A DNA stretch of 64,000 nucleotides, from assembly GCF_015056685.1 (NCBI RefSeq), contig NZ_SVFW01000015.1, forward strand, positions 1 to 64,000. Direction: 5' to 3'. Both the position numbers and the translations under genes were made by a program. The notes under the pieces were generated by a model. It did not search any database and had not been told where the DNA came from. It was given only the letters and a program-made list of their open reading frames with translations. This document shows positions 26,148 to 34,781 of the stretch, piece by piece. The stretch's first letter is position 1; each line of letters opens with the position of its first letter. The DNA is from Butyrivibrio sp. GTDB taxonomy: Bacteria; Bacillota; Clostridia; Lachnospirales; Lachnospiraceae.

Positions 26148-27638
26148 TTAAGCATCCTTTACCAGTTTTTTTGCATTTTCAGCTTTCCAAAGATTTTCAT
26201 AGGAAAAACCTGTGACTTTTTCACATATTCTCTTTTCCTCTTCTGTTGTAGAAGAAGTATCTTCGCCCTTTCTGCGGGCGATTTCTTTTTGGATAATATC
26301 AAATTCCCTGCCTGTAAGTGGGAATACCACTGCAGTGATGAACAATAAGGTGATAAGTATTGCAGGAACTACAATATAGATCAGAGCAATTCCCTTTTGA
26401 GTTGAAAGAGCCTGTCTCTGGCCAGCATTAGCGATATTTTCGTCAAATCCAACAGCAGCTAAAAGGAAGCCGATTCCTGCAGCGGAGAGGCCTGATGAGA
26501 TTTTTCTTGCAAAAGTAGCCATTCCTGAGACAATTCCAGGGCGTCTTATGGATGTAATAAGTTCATCTACCTCTGCCATATCAGCCATGATCGCGAAAAT
26601 GCTGGTGAGAGTTGCTGCATTACCAAATCCGATAAATGCTGTAAGTACCAGGACCGGAACAATGCTTGCCCCTTCATATGAGAATGCAAGAAGTCCTAAA
26701 GTACCGATGAGTCTTGTAGGTGCACCTATGAGAATAGTCGTTCTTTTTGAAGTCTTGCTCATAATAGGGCCCCAGAAAACCATACCGACAAGCTGAGATA
26801 CCAGAATTGTGGCCATTAAGTAGATAAAGTAGCCATTTGAATAGCCATTAAGAACATCGTCAACATAGTAGACTGCCATTCCTGAGACAAAGTCCATACC
26901 GCATTGGCCAAATAGATATATTCCAAGGAAAAGCTTGAAAGATCTGCTTTTAAGAACGCTTATTGACTGAGGAAAGCTTTCTCTTAAAGTTGTTTTTACA
27001 GGTTCTTTTTTCTTTTCCCAGGTACCGATGAAAGTAACAGTAGTTGTAATGAAGAAAAGAATACTGAAAAGAACTGCGCAGGTCATGTACTGAGCAGGTT
27101 TAGTGTTGTCTTTTATGATAAAAGACGGAACAAGTCCGCAGACCATAGAACCAAGAGTAGACCATACCATACGAACAGTAGAAAACTTGGAGCGCATAGT
27201 ATAATCGTCGATCATATCAGGCAACAGGCCATTATATGGAACCATCAGAATAGTAAAACCTGTTGAAAACAGGCAAAACATGATCAGATAAAAAAAGTAC
27301 ATTGCCCATATGGATCTGGATGGAATTGTGAGCCATAGTAGCAAGAAAGTAACTGATGAAGCTATTCCGCCAACGAAGATATAAAAGCGCTTTGCGCCGA
27401 ATTTAGACACGGTTCTGTCTGTAATGTTACCCATCATAGGGTCAGTTATCGCATCCCAAATTTTTCCTACAAGTGGAATTGTTCCGGCGAGAGCAGCCGG
27501 CATGCCAAGTGCTTTGATAAGGAAGACGGTAAAGAACGTATTTATGATGACAAAAGCACCGCCTCCATAGAATTCAGCCATTCCAAACATTATTCTGTGC
27601 GCCATGTTGTAGTTTGGCTTTTTTCCGTAGTATTCCAT
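26148..27638 (-). CDS. GPH-type MFS symporter
   Basis: An integral membrane transporter of 496 residues with about 12 helices. The N-terminal stretch FGMAEFYGGGAFVIINTFFTVFLIKALG and the cytoplasmic loop DAITDPMMGNITDRTVSKFGAKRFYI are typical of the glycoside-pentoside-hexuronide:cation symporter (MFS_2) family, which carries sugars or glycosides with Na+ or H+. A GGGGG ribosome site precedes the ATG. It is followed after 4 bp by the hydrolase gene. A lipase partner is unusual for a sugar carrier, so the substrate is uncertain. Confidence 0.85.
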   Translation of the reverse strand: MEYYGKKPNYNMAHRIMFGMAEFYGGGAFVIINTFFTVFLIKALGMPAALAGTIPLVGKIWDAITDPMMGNITDRTVSKFGAKRFYIFVGGIASSVTFLLLWLTIPSRSIWAMYFFYLIMFCLFSTGFTILMVPYNGLLPDMIDDYTMRSKFSTVRMVWSTLGSMVCGLVPSFIIKDNTKPAQYMTCAVLFSILFFITTTVTFIGTWEKKKEPVKTTLRESFPQSISVLKSRSFKLFLGIYLFGQCGMDFVSGMAVYYVDDVLNGYSNGYFIYLMATILVSQLVGMVFWGPIMSKTSKRTTILIGAPTRLIGTLGLLAFSYEGASIVPVLVLTAFIGFGNAATLTSIFAIMADMAEVDELITSIRRPGIVSGMATFARKISSGLSAAGIGFLLAAVGFDENIANAGQRQALSTQKGIALIYIVVPAILITLLFITAVVFPLTGREFDIIQKEIARRKGEDTSSTTEEEKRICEKVTGFSYENLWKAENAKKLVKDA

Positions 27639-27752
27639 TGATGTAACCCCCTAAAATCCCCAAGTTTGAATATATTTAAGTATAGCATTTTTAATGAATC
27701 TCAAATATGGCAATAATAGATAGATTCTTTTTATGTTAATTAGTCACATTTC

Positions 27753-27770
27753 TATAATCTATGCTATCAT
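27753..27770 (+). promoter_or_regulatory. Candidate promoter of cinA-sdaA operon
   Basis: TATAAT (27753-27758) and, closer to the gene, an extended -10 TGCTATCAT (27762-27770) precede the CinA-domain gene by about 30-45 bp. No strong TTGACA is seen. Confidence 0.35.
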
Positions 27771-27797
27771 TAGATAAACTTATTCGAGGATGAAAAA

Positions 27798-28301
27798 ATG
27801 ATGAATGATAAGGTAATAAGAGAAAAATACAACACGATCACGGATCTGCTCATATGCAAGGGACTTACTATCACGACAATGGAGAGTTGTACAGGAGGGC
27901 TTATTGCATCTCTTTTAACAGATATAGAAGGTTCATCTGCCGTTATCAAAGGCGCATTTGTTACATATTCAAACGAAGCCAAGATAATGGAAGGTGTTCC
28001 GCAGGATATTATTGAGGAATATGGAGTATATTCAAAAGAAACTGCTGATGCTATGGCAATAGCCTGCAAAAAATCTTTTGGCGCTGATATCGGAATAGGG
28101 GTAACAGGAACCATGGGAAATAAGGATCCTCTAAATGAAGACAGCGCGCTGGGGCAGATATATTATACAATTGCTTATAAAAACGATTGTTATTCCAAAG
28201 ATACGATTATAATGCCGCAAAAGAGCAGATACGATTACAAACTTGAAGTTGCGGATATTATTGCTGATGATCTTCGTTCAATAATAGAAGAGAGGTTTTA
28301 A
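27798..28301 (+). CDS. CinA C-terminal domain protein (PncC-like amidase)
   Basis: A cytoplasmic protein of 167 residues equal to the CinA C-terminal domain alone. Motifs are TTMESCTGGLIASLLTDIEGSS, FVTYSNEAK and GVTGTMGNKDP. PncC-type members deamidate nicotinamide mononucleotide in NAD salvage; other single-domain members are uncharacterised. The usual ESCTGG catalytic Ser and Lys positions are present. The stop overlaps the next ATG by one base, coupling it to the serine dehydratase genes. Confidence 0.85.
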   Translation: MMNDKVIREKYNTITDLLICKGLTITTMESCTGGLIASLLTDIEGSSAVIKGAFVTYSNEAKIMEGVPQDIIEEYGVYSKETADAMAIACKKSFGADIGIGVTGTMGNKDPLNEDSALGQIYYTIAYKNDCYSKDTIIMPQKSRYDYKLEVADIIADDLRSIIEERF

Positions 28302-28969
28302 TGAACGTATTTGATATGATCGGGCCCATAATGATAGGACCGTCAAGCTCCCATACAGCTGGTGCTGTCAGACTTGGAAGAGTAGTGAATAAGCTTATAG
28401 ATAACAGACAGCTAAAAAAGGTTGAAATAACTTTGTCAGGTTCTTTTGCCCAGACCTATAAAGGGCATGGAACAGACAGAGCGCTTTTAGCCGGCATCAT
28501 GGGATATAAAAGCTATTCTCCGGAAATCCGAAGTGCTCTTGATATTGCTTCGGAGCAGGGGATTGATTATGAGTTTATTACAGAGAATATAAAAGGCGCC
28601 CATCCTAATACTGCCAGGATCCATTATTTCTTAAATGATGGAACTGAAGGCGTCATGCAGGGGGCAAGTATAGGCGGCGGAAACATATTGGTTAACCAGA
28701 TCAATGGCATGAATGTTGAGTTTAACGGTGAAAATAATACAATTCTGGTAATGCATGAGGATAAGCCCGGCGTCATCGCCAGTGTGACCAATATGATGCA
28801 TTGGGAGCATGCAGAGCTCAATATTTCTAATTTTCATTTGTCCAGGCAGGAAAAAGGCGGCGATGCCATCATGACTATTGAGATTGATAATCAGCCTCCG
28901 GATACGCTGGTGGATGATATTAGGAAGATTGATCATGTCACAAATGCGATCTTGATAAGAAGAGTCTGA
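28301..28969 (+). CDS. sdaAB: L-serine dehydratase beta subunit
   Basis: A 222-residue subunit of the iron-sulfur L-serine dehydratase, which turns serine into pyruvate and ammonia. The N-terminal domain has MIGPSSSHTAGAVRLGR; the C-terminal ACT domain (about 148-222, ILVMHEDKPGVIASVTNMM) senses serine or related ligands. The alpha subunit follows 17 bp downstream. The heterodimer arrangement with separate alpha and beta chains is typical of Firmicutes and Clostridia. Confidence 0.95.
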   Translation: MNVFDMIGPIMIGPSSSHTAGAVRLGRVVNKLIDNRQLKKVEITLSGSFAQTYKGHGTDRALLAGIMGYKSYSPEIRSALDIASEQGIDYEFITENIKGAHPNTARIHYFLNDGTEGVMQGASIGGGNILVNQINGMNVEFNGENNTILVMHEDKPGVIASVTNMMHWEHAELNISNFHLSRQEKGGDAIMTIEIDNQPPDTLVDDIRKIDHVTNAILIRRV

Positions 28970-28986
28970 ATTAGAAAAGGATATTT

Positions 28987-29865
28987 ATGCTTAAATACGA
29001 ATCTGTCAGCGAATTAGTAGCTGAAGCTGAAAAAAGAAATATAAAGATAAGTGAACTGGTTTTGGAAGACCAGGCTAAAAGCATGGAAAAAGAGCCACTT
29101 GAACTCTATGAAAAAATGGAGATCAGCTTTCAGGTCATGAAAGATTCAATAAATGAAGGTATGAAAAAAGATCAGAAATCCATGTCAGGTCTTACCGGTG
29201 GCGAGGGCTATCTTATGAATGAGTATGCTGCTACAGGTGGTATCAGCGGGAACTTCATGACAAAAGCAATGGCCAGAGCTCTGGCAGTAGCAGGCTGTAA
29301 CGCCTCAATGGGAAGGATCGTTGCTGCTCCTACAGCCGGAAGCTGCGGCATTTTACCGGGATGTCTTGTGTCACTTTACGAAGACCGCGGTTTTGAAGAA
29401 AAAGATGTGGTCATGGCTATGTTTACTGCTGGTGCAATTGGAATGGTAATAGCAGAGAAATCCAGTGTGGCAGGAGCTCAAGGGGGATGTCAGGCTGAGT
29501 GTGGAAGTGCTTCAGCTATGGCTGCAGCAGCACTTGTAGAAGTAATGGGTGGAAGGCCATCTCAGTGCGCAGATGCCTGTGCTATGGCTATTTCCAATCA
29601 GATGGGACTGGTCTGTGATCCGGTAGGCGGACTTGTTGAGATACCATGCATAAAAAGAAATGTATCAGGCCTTGCGATTGCTTTTTCAAGCGCAGATATG
29701 GCACTTGCGGGAATCAGGGCCAATATTCCGGCAGATGAATGCATAGATGCAATGCGAGAAGTCGGTGATGCGCTTCCGGCCTCATTAAAAGAAACCGCTG
29801 GCGGTGGACTTGCCACAACGCCAACGGGTCGTAAACTTCGTGATAAAGTTTTTGGTCTTACTTAA
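28987..29865 (+). CDS. sdaAA: L-serine dehydratase alpha subunit
   Basis: The catalytic subunit, 292 residues, carries the [4Fe-4S] cluster that activates serine. Candidate ligands are cysteines in VAGCNASMGR, SCGILPGC and later CDPVGGLVEIPC. The block IVAAPTAGSCGILPG is diagnostic. It pairs with the beta subunit directly upstream. The 3' end overlaps by 8 bp the convergent metal-protein gene, with no separate terminator visible. Confidence 0.95.
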   Translation: MLKYESVSELVAEAEKRNIKISELVLEDQAKSMEKEPLELYEKMEISFQVMKDSINEGMKKDQKSMSGLTGGEGYLMNEYAATGGISGNFMTKAMARALAVAGCNASMGRIVAAPTAGSCGILPGCLVSLYEDRGFEEKDVVMAMFTAGAIGMVIAEKSSVAGAQGGCQAECGSASAMAAAALVEVMGGRPSQCADACAMAISNQMGLVCDPVGGLVEIPCIKRNVSGLAIAFSSADMALAGIRANIPADECIDAMREVGDALPASLKETAGGGLATTPTGRKLRDKVFGLT

Positions 29866-30769
29866 CTTCTACAAGTTCAATCTTGAAATTAAGCTCTTTG
29901 CCAGCCATTTCATGGTTAGCATCTAATGTGATAGTTGTATCAGTCTTACCTACAACTTTAACAGGGAATGGTCTTCCGTACATATCCTGAAGGTAAACCT
30001 TCTGATCAACTGTCAGGTCCTCTGAACCGGGAAGCTCAGCAATCTCTACAGTGAAGATAGCTGTAGGATCTGCTTCTCCATAAGCTTCTTCAGGCATGAG
30101 ATGCACATCGAGTGTCTCACCTACGTTCATGTTAGCAACAGCCTTGTCAAATCCATAGATCATCATACCTGCGCCACATACGAACTCAAGAGGCTCTCCT
30201 CTGTCATAGGATGAGTCAAACTTTGTTCCGTCGTTGAAAGTACCAATGTAGTGTGTACGGCATGTCTTGCCAACATTTTTTCCCTCGAATGAAGGAGCTG
30301 AATGGCAACCGCTGCATCCGCCACAGCCACCTGAAGCACAACCGCCTTCCTCATCTCCGCAGTCGCTTCCGCAACCACCTTCATCATGGTGTCCACAGCT
30401 ATGTCCATCTTCGTGGTCGCCGCATGTGTGGCCCTCACCGTGATGGTCGCAATTTACACCAGAGCTCTCAAGGTTTCCGCTAAGGTAAGCTTCAACTACT
30501 TCATCAGTATTTCCAGATGTTCCGGCGCATACTTCAATGCCGTTCTCTTCAAGAGCTGAGAAAGCTCCTCCGCCGATTCCGCCGCAGATAAGAACATCAA
30601 TTCCCTTATCGCCAAGAAGTCCGGCTAAAGCACCATGACCGCTTCCGTTTGAACTTATTACTTCTGAGGATACGACTTTTTTGTCCTCTACTGTATAGAT
30701 CTTAAACTCGCTTGTATGTCCAAAGTGCTGGAAAACTTCACCGTTTTCATAAGTAACTGCAATTTTCAT
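29858..30769 (-). CDS. NifX-like / Cys-His-rich / SlyD-type FKBP fusion
   Basis: An unusual three-part cytoplasmic protein of 303 residues. Residues about 1-95 match the dinitrogenase FeMo-cofactor NifX/NifB-like fold (FQHFGHTSEFKIYTV, CGGIGGGAFSALEE). Residues about 105-165 are packed with His and Cys (CDHH, CGDH, CGHHDEGGCGSDCG, CGGCSGCH). Residues about 170-303 form an FKBP-type peptidyl-prolyl isomerase of the SlyD kind with FDSSYDRGEPLEFVCGAGMMIYGFDKAV and an IF-domain flap (VHLMPEEAYGEAD). It probably combines metal binding with chaperone activity. The start at 30769 follows GGAAAGG; the longer frame lacks support. Confidence 0.85.
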   Translation of the reverse strand: MKIAVTYENGEVFQHFGHTSEFKIYTVEDKKVVSSEVISSNGSGHGALAGLLGDKGIDVLICGGIGGGAFSALEENGIEVCAGTSGNTDEVVEAYLSGNLESSGVNCDHHGEGHTCGDHEDGHSCGHHDEGGCGSDCGDEEGGCASGGCGGCSGCHSAPSFEGKNVGKTCRTHYIGTFNDGTKFDSSYDRGEPLEFVCGAGMMIYGFDKAVANMNVGETLDVHLMPEEAYGEADPTAIFTVEIAELPGSEDLTVDQKVYLQDMYGRPFPVKVVGKTDTTITLDANHEMAGKELNFKIELVEVK

Positions 30770-30919
30770 TATTCTTTTCCTTTCCAAATAAAAAGTCACT
30801 AGTGCATAGTAACATAAATTGCCAAAAAAGCAAAATATAGTGAAAAAACACGCTTATGTGCATATTTAAGGCTGATATAGAGCGTTGTACACTTTTTTTA
30901 TCAACAAAAAAGTATTGTT

Positions 30920-30936
30920 TTAGGGCAGAGCCCTAA
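30920..30936 (+). promoter_or_regulatory. Short hairpin before the flotillin ribosome site
   Basis: TTAGGGC-AGA-GCCCTAA is a perfect 7-bp stem directly before AAAGGTGG. Its position in the leader suggests an effect on translation or mRNA stability. Confidence 0.35.
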
Positions 30937-30949
30937 GAAAGGTGGAACA

Positions 30950-32455
30950 ATGACAATTTCAGCTATTATTTTAGTAGCACTTATTCTTCTTGTAGTAATG
31001 GTAATTGCTACAGGATATGTAAAGGCTCCTCCAGACAGAGCCTATATTATTTCCGGTATGCGCAAGACCCCACGAATCCTTATTGGTCGAGCAGGCGTTA
31101 AGATTCCTTTCTTTGAGAGAGTTGATAAACTCTATCTTGGACAGATGACTGTAGATATCAAAACAGAGCAGTCAGTACCTACAAACGATTTCATCAATGT
31201 AAATGTAGATGCAGTAGCAAAGGTAAGAATCGGAACAAACCCTGAATCAATTCAGCTTGCTGCCAAGAACTTCCTCAATAAAGATCCTCAGCAGATCACA
31301 GAGGACCTTCAGGATTCTTTACAGGGTAACATGCGTGAGATCATTGGTACTCTTGCTCTTAAGACTATCAATACAGACCGTGACAGCTTTTCAGATCAGG
31401 TAATGGAAAAAGCCTCAAGAGATATGAGTAAGCTTGGTATCGAGATCCTTTCATGTAACATCCAGAATGTTACAGATGAAAATGGTCTTATAAATGACCT
31501 TGGTATGGATAACACAGCCAAGATCAAAAAAGATGCAGCCATTGCTAAGGCACAGGCAGACAGAGACGTGGCTATTGCAAAGGCTGAAGCTGATAAAGCA
31601 GCTAATGATGCAAGAGTTCTTGCACAGACAGAGATTGCTGAAAAGAACAACGCTCTTGCCATCAAGCAGGCAGAACTTAAAAGAGAAGCAGATACAGCAA
31701 GCGCTGTAGCTGATGCAGCTTACGAGATCCAGCAGCAGGAACAGCAAAAATCCATTCAGACAGCAACTGTTAATGCTCAGATCGCTAAAGCAGAACGTGA
31801 AGCAGAACTCAAACAGAAGGAAGTTCTTGTTAAACAGCAGGAACTTGCAGCTGAAATCGAGAAAAAAGCTGATGCTGAAAAGTATCAGGCTGAAAAGAAA
31901 GCTGAAGCAGAGCTTGTTCAGAGACAGAAAAAGGCTGAGGCAGCCAAATACGAGCAGGAGCGTGAAGCTGATGCTAAAAAAGCTCAGGCTGAGGCTCAGA
32001 AATATGCAGCTGAGCAGGAAGCTGCAGGTATAAAAGCTAAGTATGACGCAGAGGCTGCAGGTATTGCTGCAAAAGGTAAAGCAGAAGCTGAGGCTATTAA
32101 GGCAAAAGGTATTGCAGAAGCCGAAGCAATGGAAAAGAAGGCAGAAGCTTATAAGAAGTACAACGGCGCTGCTATGGCAGAAATGATGATCAAGATCATG
32201 CCTCAGATGGCTGCTGAAATCGCAAAACCTCTTTCACAGATTGATAAGATCAATATCTATGGAACCGGAGATGGAACAAATGGTGCAAGCCAGATCTCAG
32301 GAAATATGCCAATCGTTATGAAACAGGTATTTGATACAATGTCAGAGGCTACAGGCGTTGACTTTACAGAGATCATGAGAGCCGGAACATATGATGCAAA
32401 GGTCAATAAGAATATCAATATTACAGGCGCAGACGTTTCTGTAGAGACTAAGTAA
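30950..32455 (+). CDS. Flotillin-like SPFH membrane scaffold protein
   Basis: A 501-residue flotillin/FloT-YqiK-like protein that organises membrane microdomains. It has one N-terminal helix (residues 3-24), a band 7/SPFH domain to about 200, and a long Ala/Glu/Lys coiled coil (about 190-410) of repeated AxAxA and KAEAE segments. The C-terminal KINIYGTGDGTNG is typical of flotillins. The NfeD partner that often accompanies flotillin is not adjacent. A strong terminator follows. The GAAAGGTGG ribosome site supports this start. Confidence 0.92.
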   Translation: MTISAIILVALILLVVMVIATGYVKAPPDRAYIISGMRKTPRILIGRAGVKIPFFERVDKLYLGQMTVDIKTEQSVPTNDFINVNVDAVAKVRIGTNPESIQLAAKNFLNKDPQQITEDLQDSLQGNMREIIGTLALKTINTDRDSFSDQVMEKASRDMSKLGIEILSCNIQNVTDENGLINDLGMDNTAKIKKDAAIAKAQADRDVAIAKAEADKAANDARVLAQTEIAEKNNALAIKQAELKREADTASAVADAAYEIQQQEQQKSIQTATVNAQIAKAEREAELKQKEVLVKQQELAAEIEKKADAEKYQAEKKAEAELVQRQKKAEAAKYEQEREADAKKAQAEAQKYAAEQEAAGIKAKYDAEAAGIAAKGKAEAEAIKAKGIAEAEAMEKKAEAYKKYNGAAMAEMMIKIMPQMAAEIAKPLSQIDKINIYGTGDGTNGASQISGNMPIVMKQVFDTMSEATGVDFTEIMRAGTYDAKVNKNINITGADVSVETK

Positions 32456-32476
32456 GGTATATAAAGATAAATATAT

Positions 32477-32525
32477 GTGCTATATATGACATGTGGATTA
32501 TATGTGTTATATATAGCACTTTTTT
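32477..32525 (+). terminator. Flotillin terminator
   Basis: GTGCTATATAT (32477-32487) and ATATATAGCAC (32509-32519) form an 11-bp stem with a loop of about 21 nt, followed by TTTTTT. Confidence 0.7.
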
Positions 32526-32618
32526 CTGTTCGGATTTTAGCACTGAGAATGGCTGTTATTATGCAACGTACAAAGTTTTTGGTTCACTTGCATGAACTAA
32601 TAGTGTATAGTAGTCACC

Positions 32619-34778
32619 ATGAATGAAAACATTTTTATTGAAAATTATGCATCTAAACTTAATGCACAGCAGCTTGAAGCGGTTAAAACCGTAGAGGGCC
32701 CCGTGCTTTTACTGGCAGTTCCGGGAAGTGGTAAGACAACAGTTCTTGTCCATAGGCTTGGGTATATGCTTATGGTAAAAGAAATACCGCCGGAGAATAT
32801 ACTTACACTTACGTATACAGTTGCAGCAACAAGAGATATGGCGGAGAGATTTGTTAAGGTCTTTGGAGAAGACGCTGCAAGGAATCTTGAGTTTCGTACC
32901 ATAAACGGAATCTGCGCCAAGATAATCAGCCATTATGCGAGGCTTATAGGCAAAACGTCTTTTGAACTAATTACAGATGAAAAGATATCCGGAAAAATCC
33001 TGACAGATATTTATGTCAAGGTTATGAATGATTATCCCACAGAGAGCGATATCAAGGCTGTAAGGACACTTATAACTTATTGTAAAAATATGTGTCTTGA
33101 TAAAGAAGACATAGAAAAACTTGGTAAAGATGAGGGACTTGAGCTGCTGAAGATTTATGAGGCGTATAACAGGGAATTAAAAGCCAGAAGCCTCATGGAT
33201 TATGATGATCAGATGATATATGCTTACAGGATGCTTAAAAGTTCGCCGGATCTACTGAAATTCTACCGCGAAAAATACAGATATATCTGTGTGGATGAAG
33301 CGCAGGATACATCTAAGATCCAGCATATGATCATAGCTCTTTTGGCTGGGGAAAGCGGTAACTTGTTCATGGTCGGAGACGAAGACCAGAGCATATATGG
33401 ATTCAGAGCAGCTTACCCTGAAGCTCTTTTACATTTTGAAAAAGAGCATGTGGGTGCTAAGGTCCTTGTAATGGACAAAAATTACAGATCAAACGCAAAG
33501 ATTGTTGAGACGGCTGATAAGTTTATTCAGAAAAACTTTAACAGACATAAAAAGCATATGACAGCAATAAGGGACGAAGGTGCTGATATAAGTTATGTCA
33601 CTTTAAACAGCAGAGAATCCCAGTATAGTTTTCTTTTGGATATTGCCAGGAATATCTCGGTCCAGACTGCAGTTCTTTATAGAGATAATGAGTGCATCTT
33701 GCCATTGGTTGACATTCTGGAGAGAGAGAATGTTGATTACAGGATAAAGAGCTCCGATATGGCCTTTTTTAGCCACAGAGTAGTTGTGGATGTTGAGAAC
33801 ATGCTCAAATTTGCATTAAGTCCAATGGATCCGGAGCTTTTCCTAAAAATATATTTCAAGTTCCAAACTTTCCTTCGCAAGCAGGACGCTCTTTTAATGT
33901 GCGATATTGCTGACCGAAGGCACTGCGGTATTCTTGATGCTGTAGAAGAGATTGATATAAACAAACGTATCCTTGGAAATGTCAGGTCATTAAGGACTCA
34001 TTTTATGCATATGGCCCAGGAAACACCTGCCAAAGCGATAGGCAGGATTCAAAAGTTCATGGGCTATGGAGAGTATCTAAAGGATAACAATATAGATGAC
34101 AATAAGCTGTTTACTTTGAAAATGCTCGCCAAAAACGAAAGTACTATAGCAGGATTCCTTGAGAGGCTTGAAGAACTGAAAAATACTCTTACTCAGAAAA
34201 AAGAGAACTATAAAAGTAAGCTAATTCTTTCGACAATTCATTCAAGTAAGGGACTTGAGTATGACACAGTTATCCTGATGGATGTGGTAAATGGCGTATT
34301 TCCGGGTAAGATCATTAAATCTTTTGCTACAGCAACTCCTGAGGAGAAAAGAGAAAACGAGGAAGAGAGACGAATATTCTACGTTGGAGTGACCAGAGCA
34401 AAGGATAAACTGATTATATTTAAATATAAAGACAAGCCGTCTGTATTTGTTGGTGAGCTATGTCCTAAGGAAAAATGGGGCAACGAAGAGCAGGAAGTAC
34501 CTGTAAAAAAGAGCAAGAAGAAGGTAGGCAACGAGCTTAAAAAGCCAATTTCCTACCTAAAGCAAAAGAAGGCTCCACTTTCCATAGAAAATGTGCCTTC
34601 TAATCTTGTTATAGGTGACCGTGTAGCCCAGACTAAATATGGCGCCGGTACAATCATCGATGTTGATTGGGATGAAGATGAGATCCCAACAAAGTTTGTT
34701 GTTGAATTTGATGACAAGACCAGGAAAAAATTCATGTTCCCTGTTGCATTTAATATGGGAATGAAGCTTGAAGATTAA
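32619..34778 (+). CDS. UvrD/PcrA-like DNA helicase
   Basis: A superfamily 1A 3'-5' helicase of 719 residues. It has Walker A LAVPGSGKTT, motif II VDEAQDTSKIQ, motif III GDEDQSIYGFRAA, motif V STIHSSKGLEYDTVILMD and motif VI FYVGVTRAKDKL. The C-terminal GDRVAQTKYGAGTIIDVDWDE matches the PcrA tudor-like domain that contacts RNA polymerase. A normal ribosome site before ATG 32619 is not visible, so the start is less sure. It is shorter in the 2B region than UvrD and is probably a paralogue acting in repair or transcription-coupled roles. Confidence 0.9.
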   Translation: MNENIFIENYASKLNAQQLEAVKTVEGPVLLLAVPGSGKTTVLVHRLGYMLMVKEIPPENILTLTYTVAATRDMAERFVKVFGEDAARNLEFRTINGICAKIISHYARLIGKTSFELITDEKISGKILTDIYVKVMNDYPTESDIKAVRTLITYCKNMCLDKEDIEKLGKDEGLELLKIYEAYNRELKARSLMDYDDQMIYAYRMLKSSPDLLKFYREKYRYICVDEAQDTSKIQHMIIALLAGESGNLFMVGDEDQSIYGFRAAYPEALLHFEKEHVGAKVLVMDKNYRSNAKIVETADKFIQKNFNRHKKHMTAIRDEGADISYVTLNSRESQYSFLLDIARNISVQTAVLYRDNECILPLVDILERENVDYRIKSSDMAFFSHRVVVDVENMLKFALSPMDPELFLKIYFKFQTFLRKQDALLMCDIADRRHCGILDAVEEIDINKRILGNVRSLRTHFMHMAQETPAKAIGRIQKFMGYGEYLKDNNIDDNKLFTLKMLAKNESTIAGFLERLEELKNTLTQKKENYKSKLILSTIHSSKGLEYDTVILMDVVNGVFPGKIIKSFATATPEEKRENEEERRIFYVGVTRAKDKLIIFKYKDKPSVFVGELCPKEKWGNEEQEVPVKKSKKKVGNELKKPISYLKQKKAPLSIENVPSNLVIGDRVAQTKYGAGTIIDVDWDEDEIPTKFVVEFDDKTRKKFMFPVAFNMGMKLED

Positions 34779-34781
34779 GCA

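Noticed and set aside
30163..30438. Minus-strand frame inside the NifX/SlyD fusion gene
   Set aside because: Out-of-frame shadow of the Cys/His-rich region.
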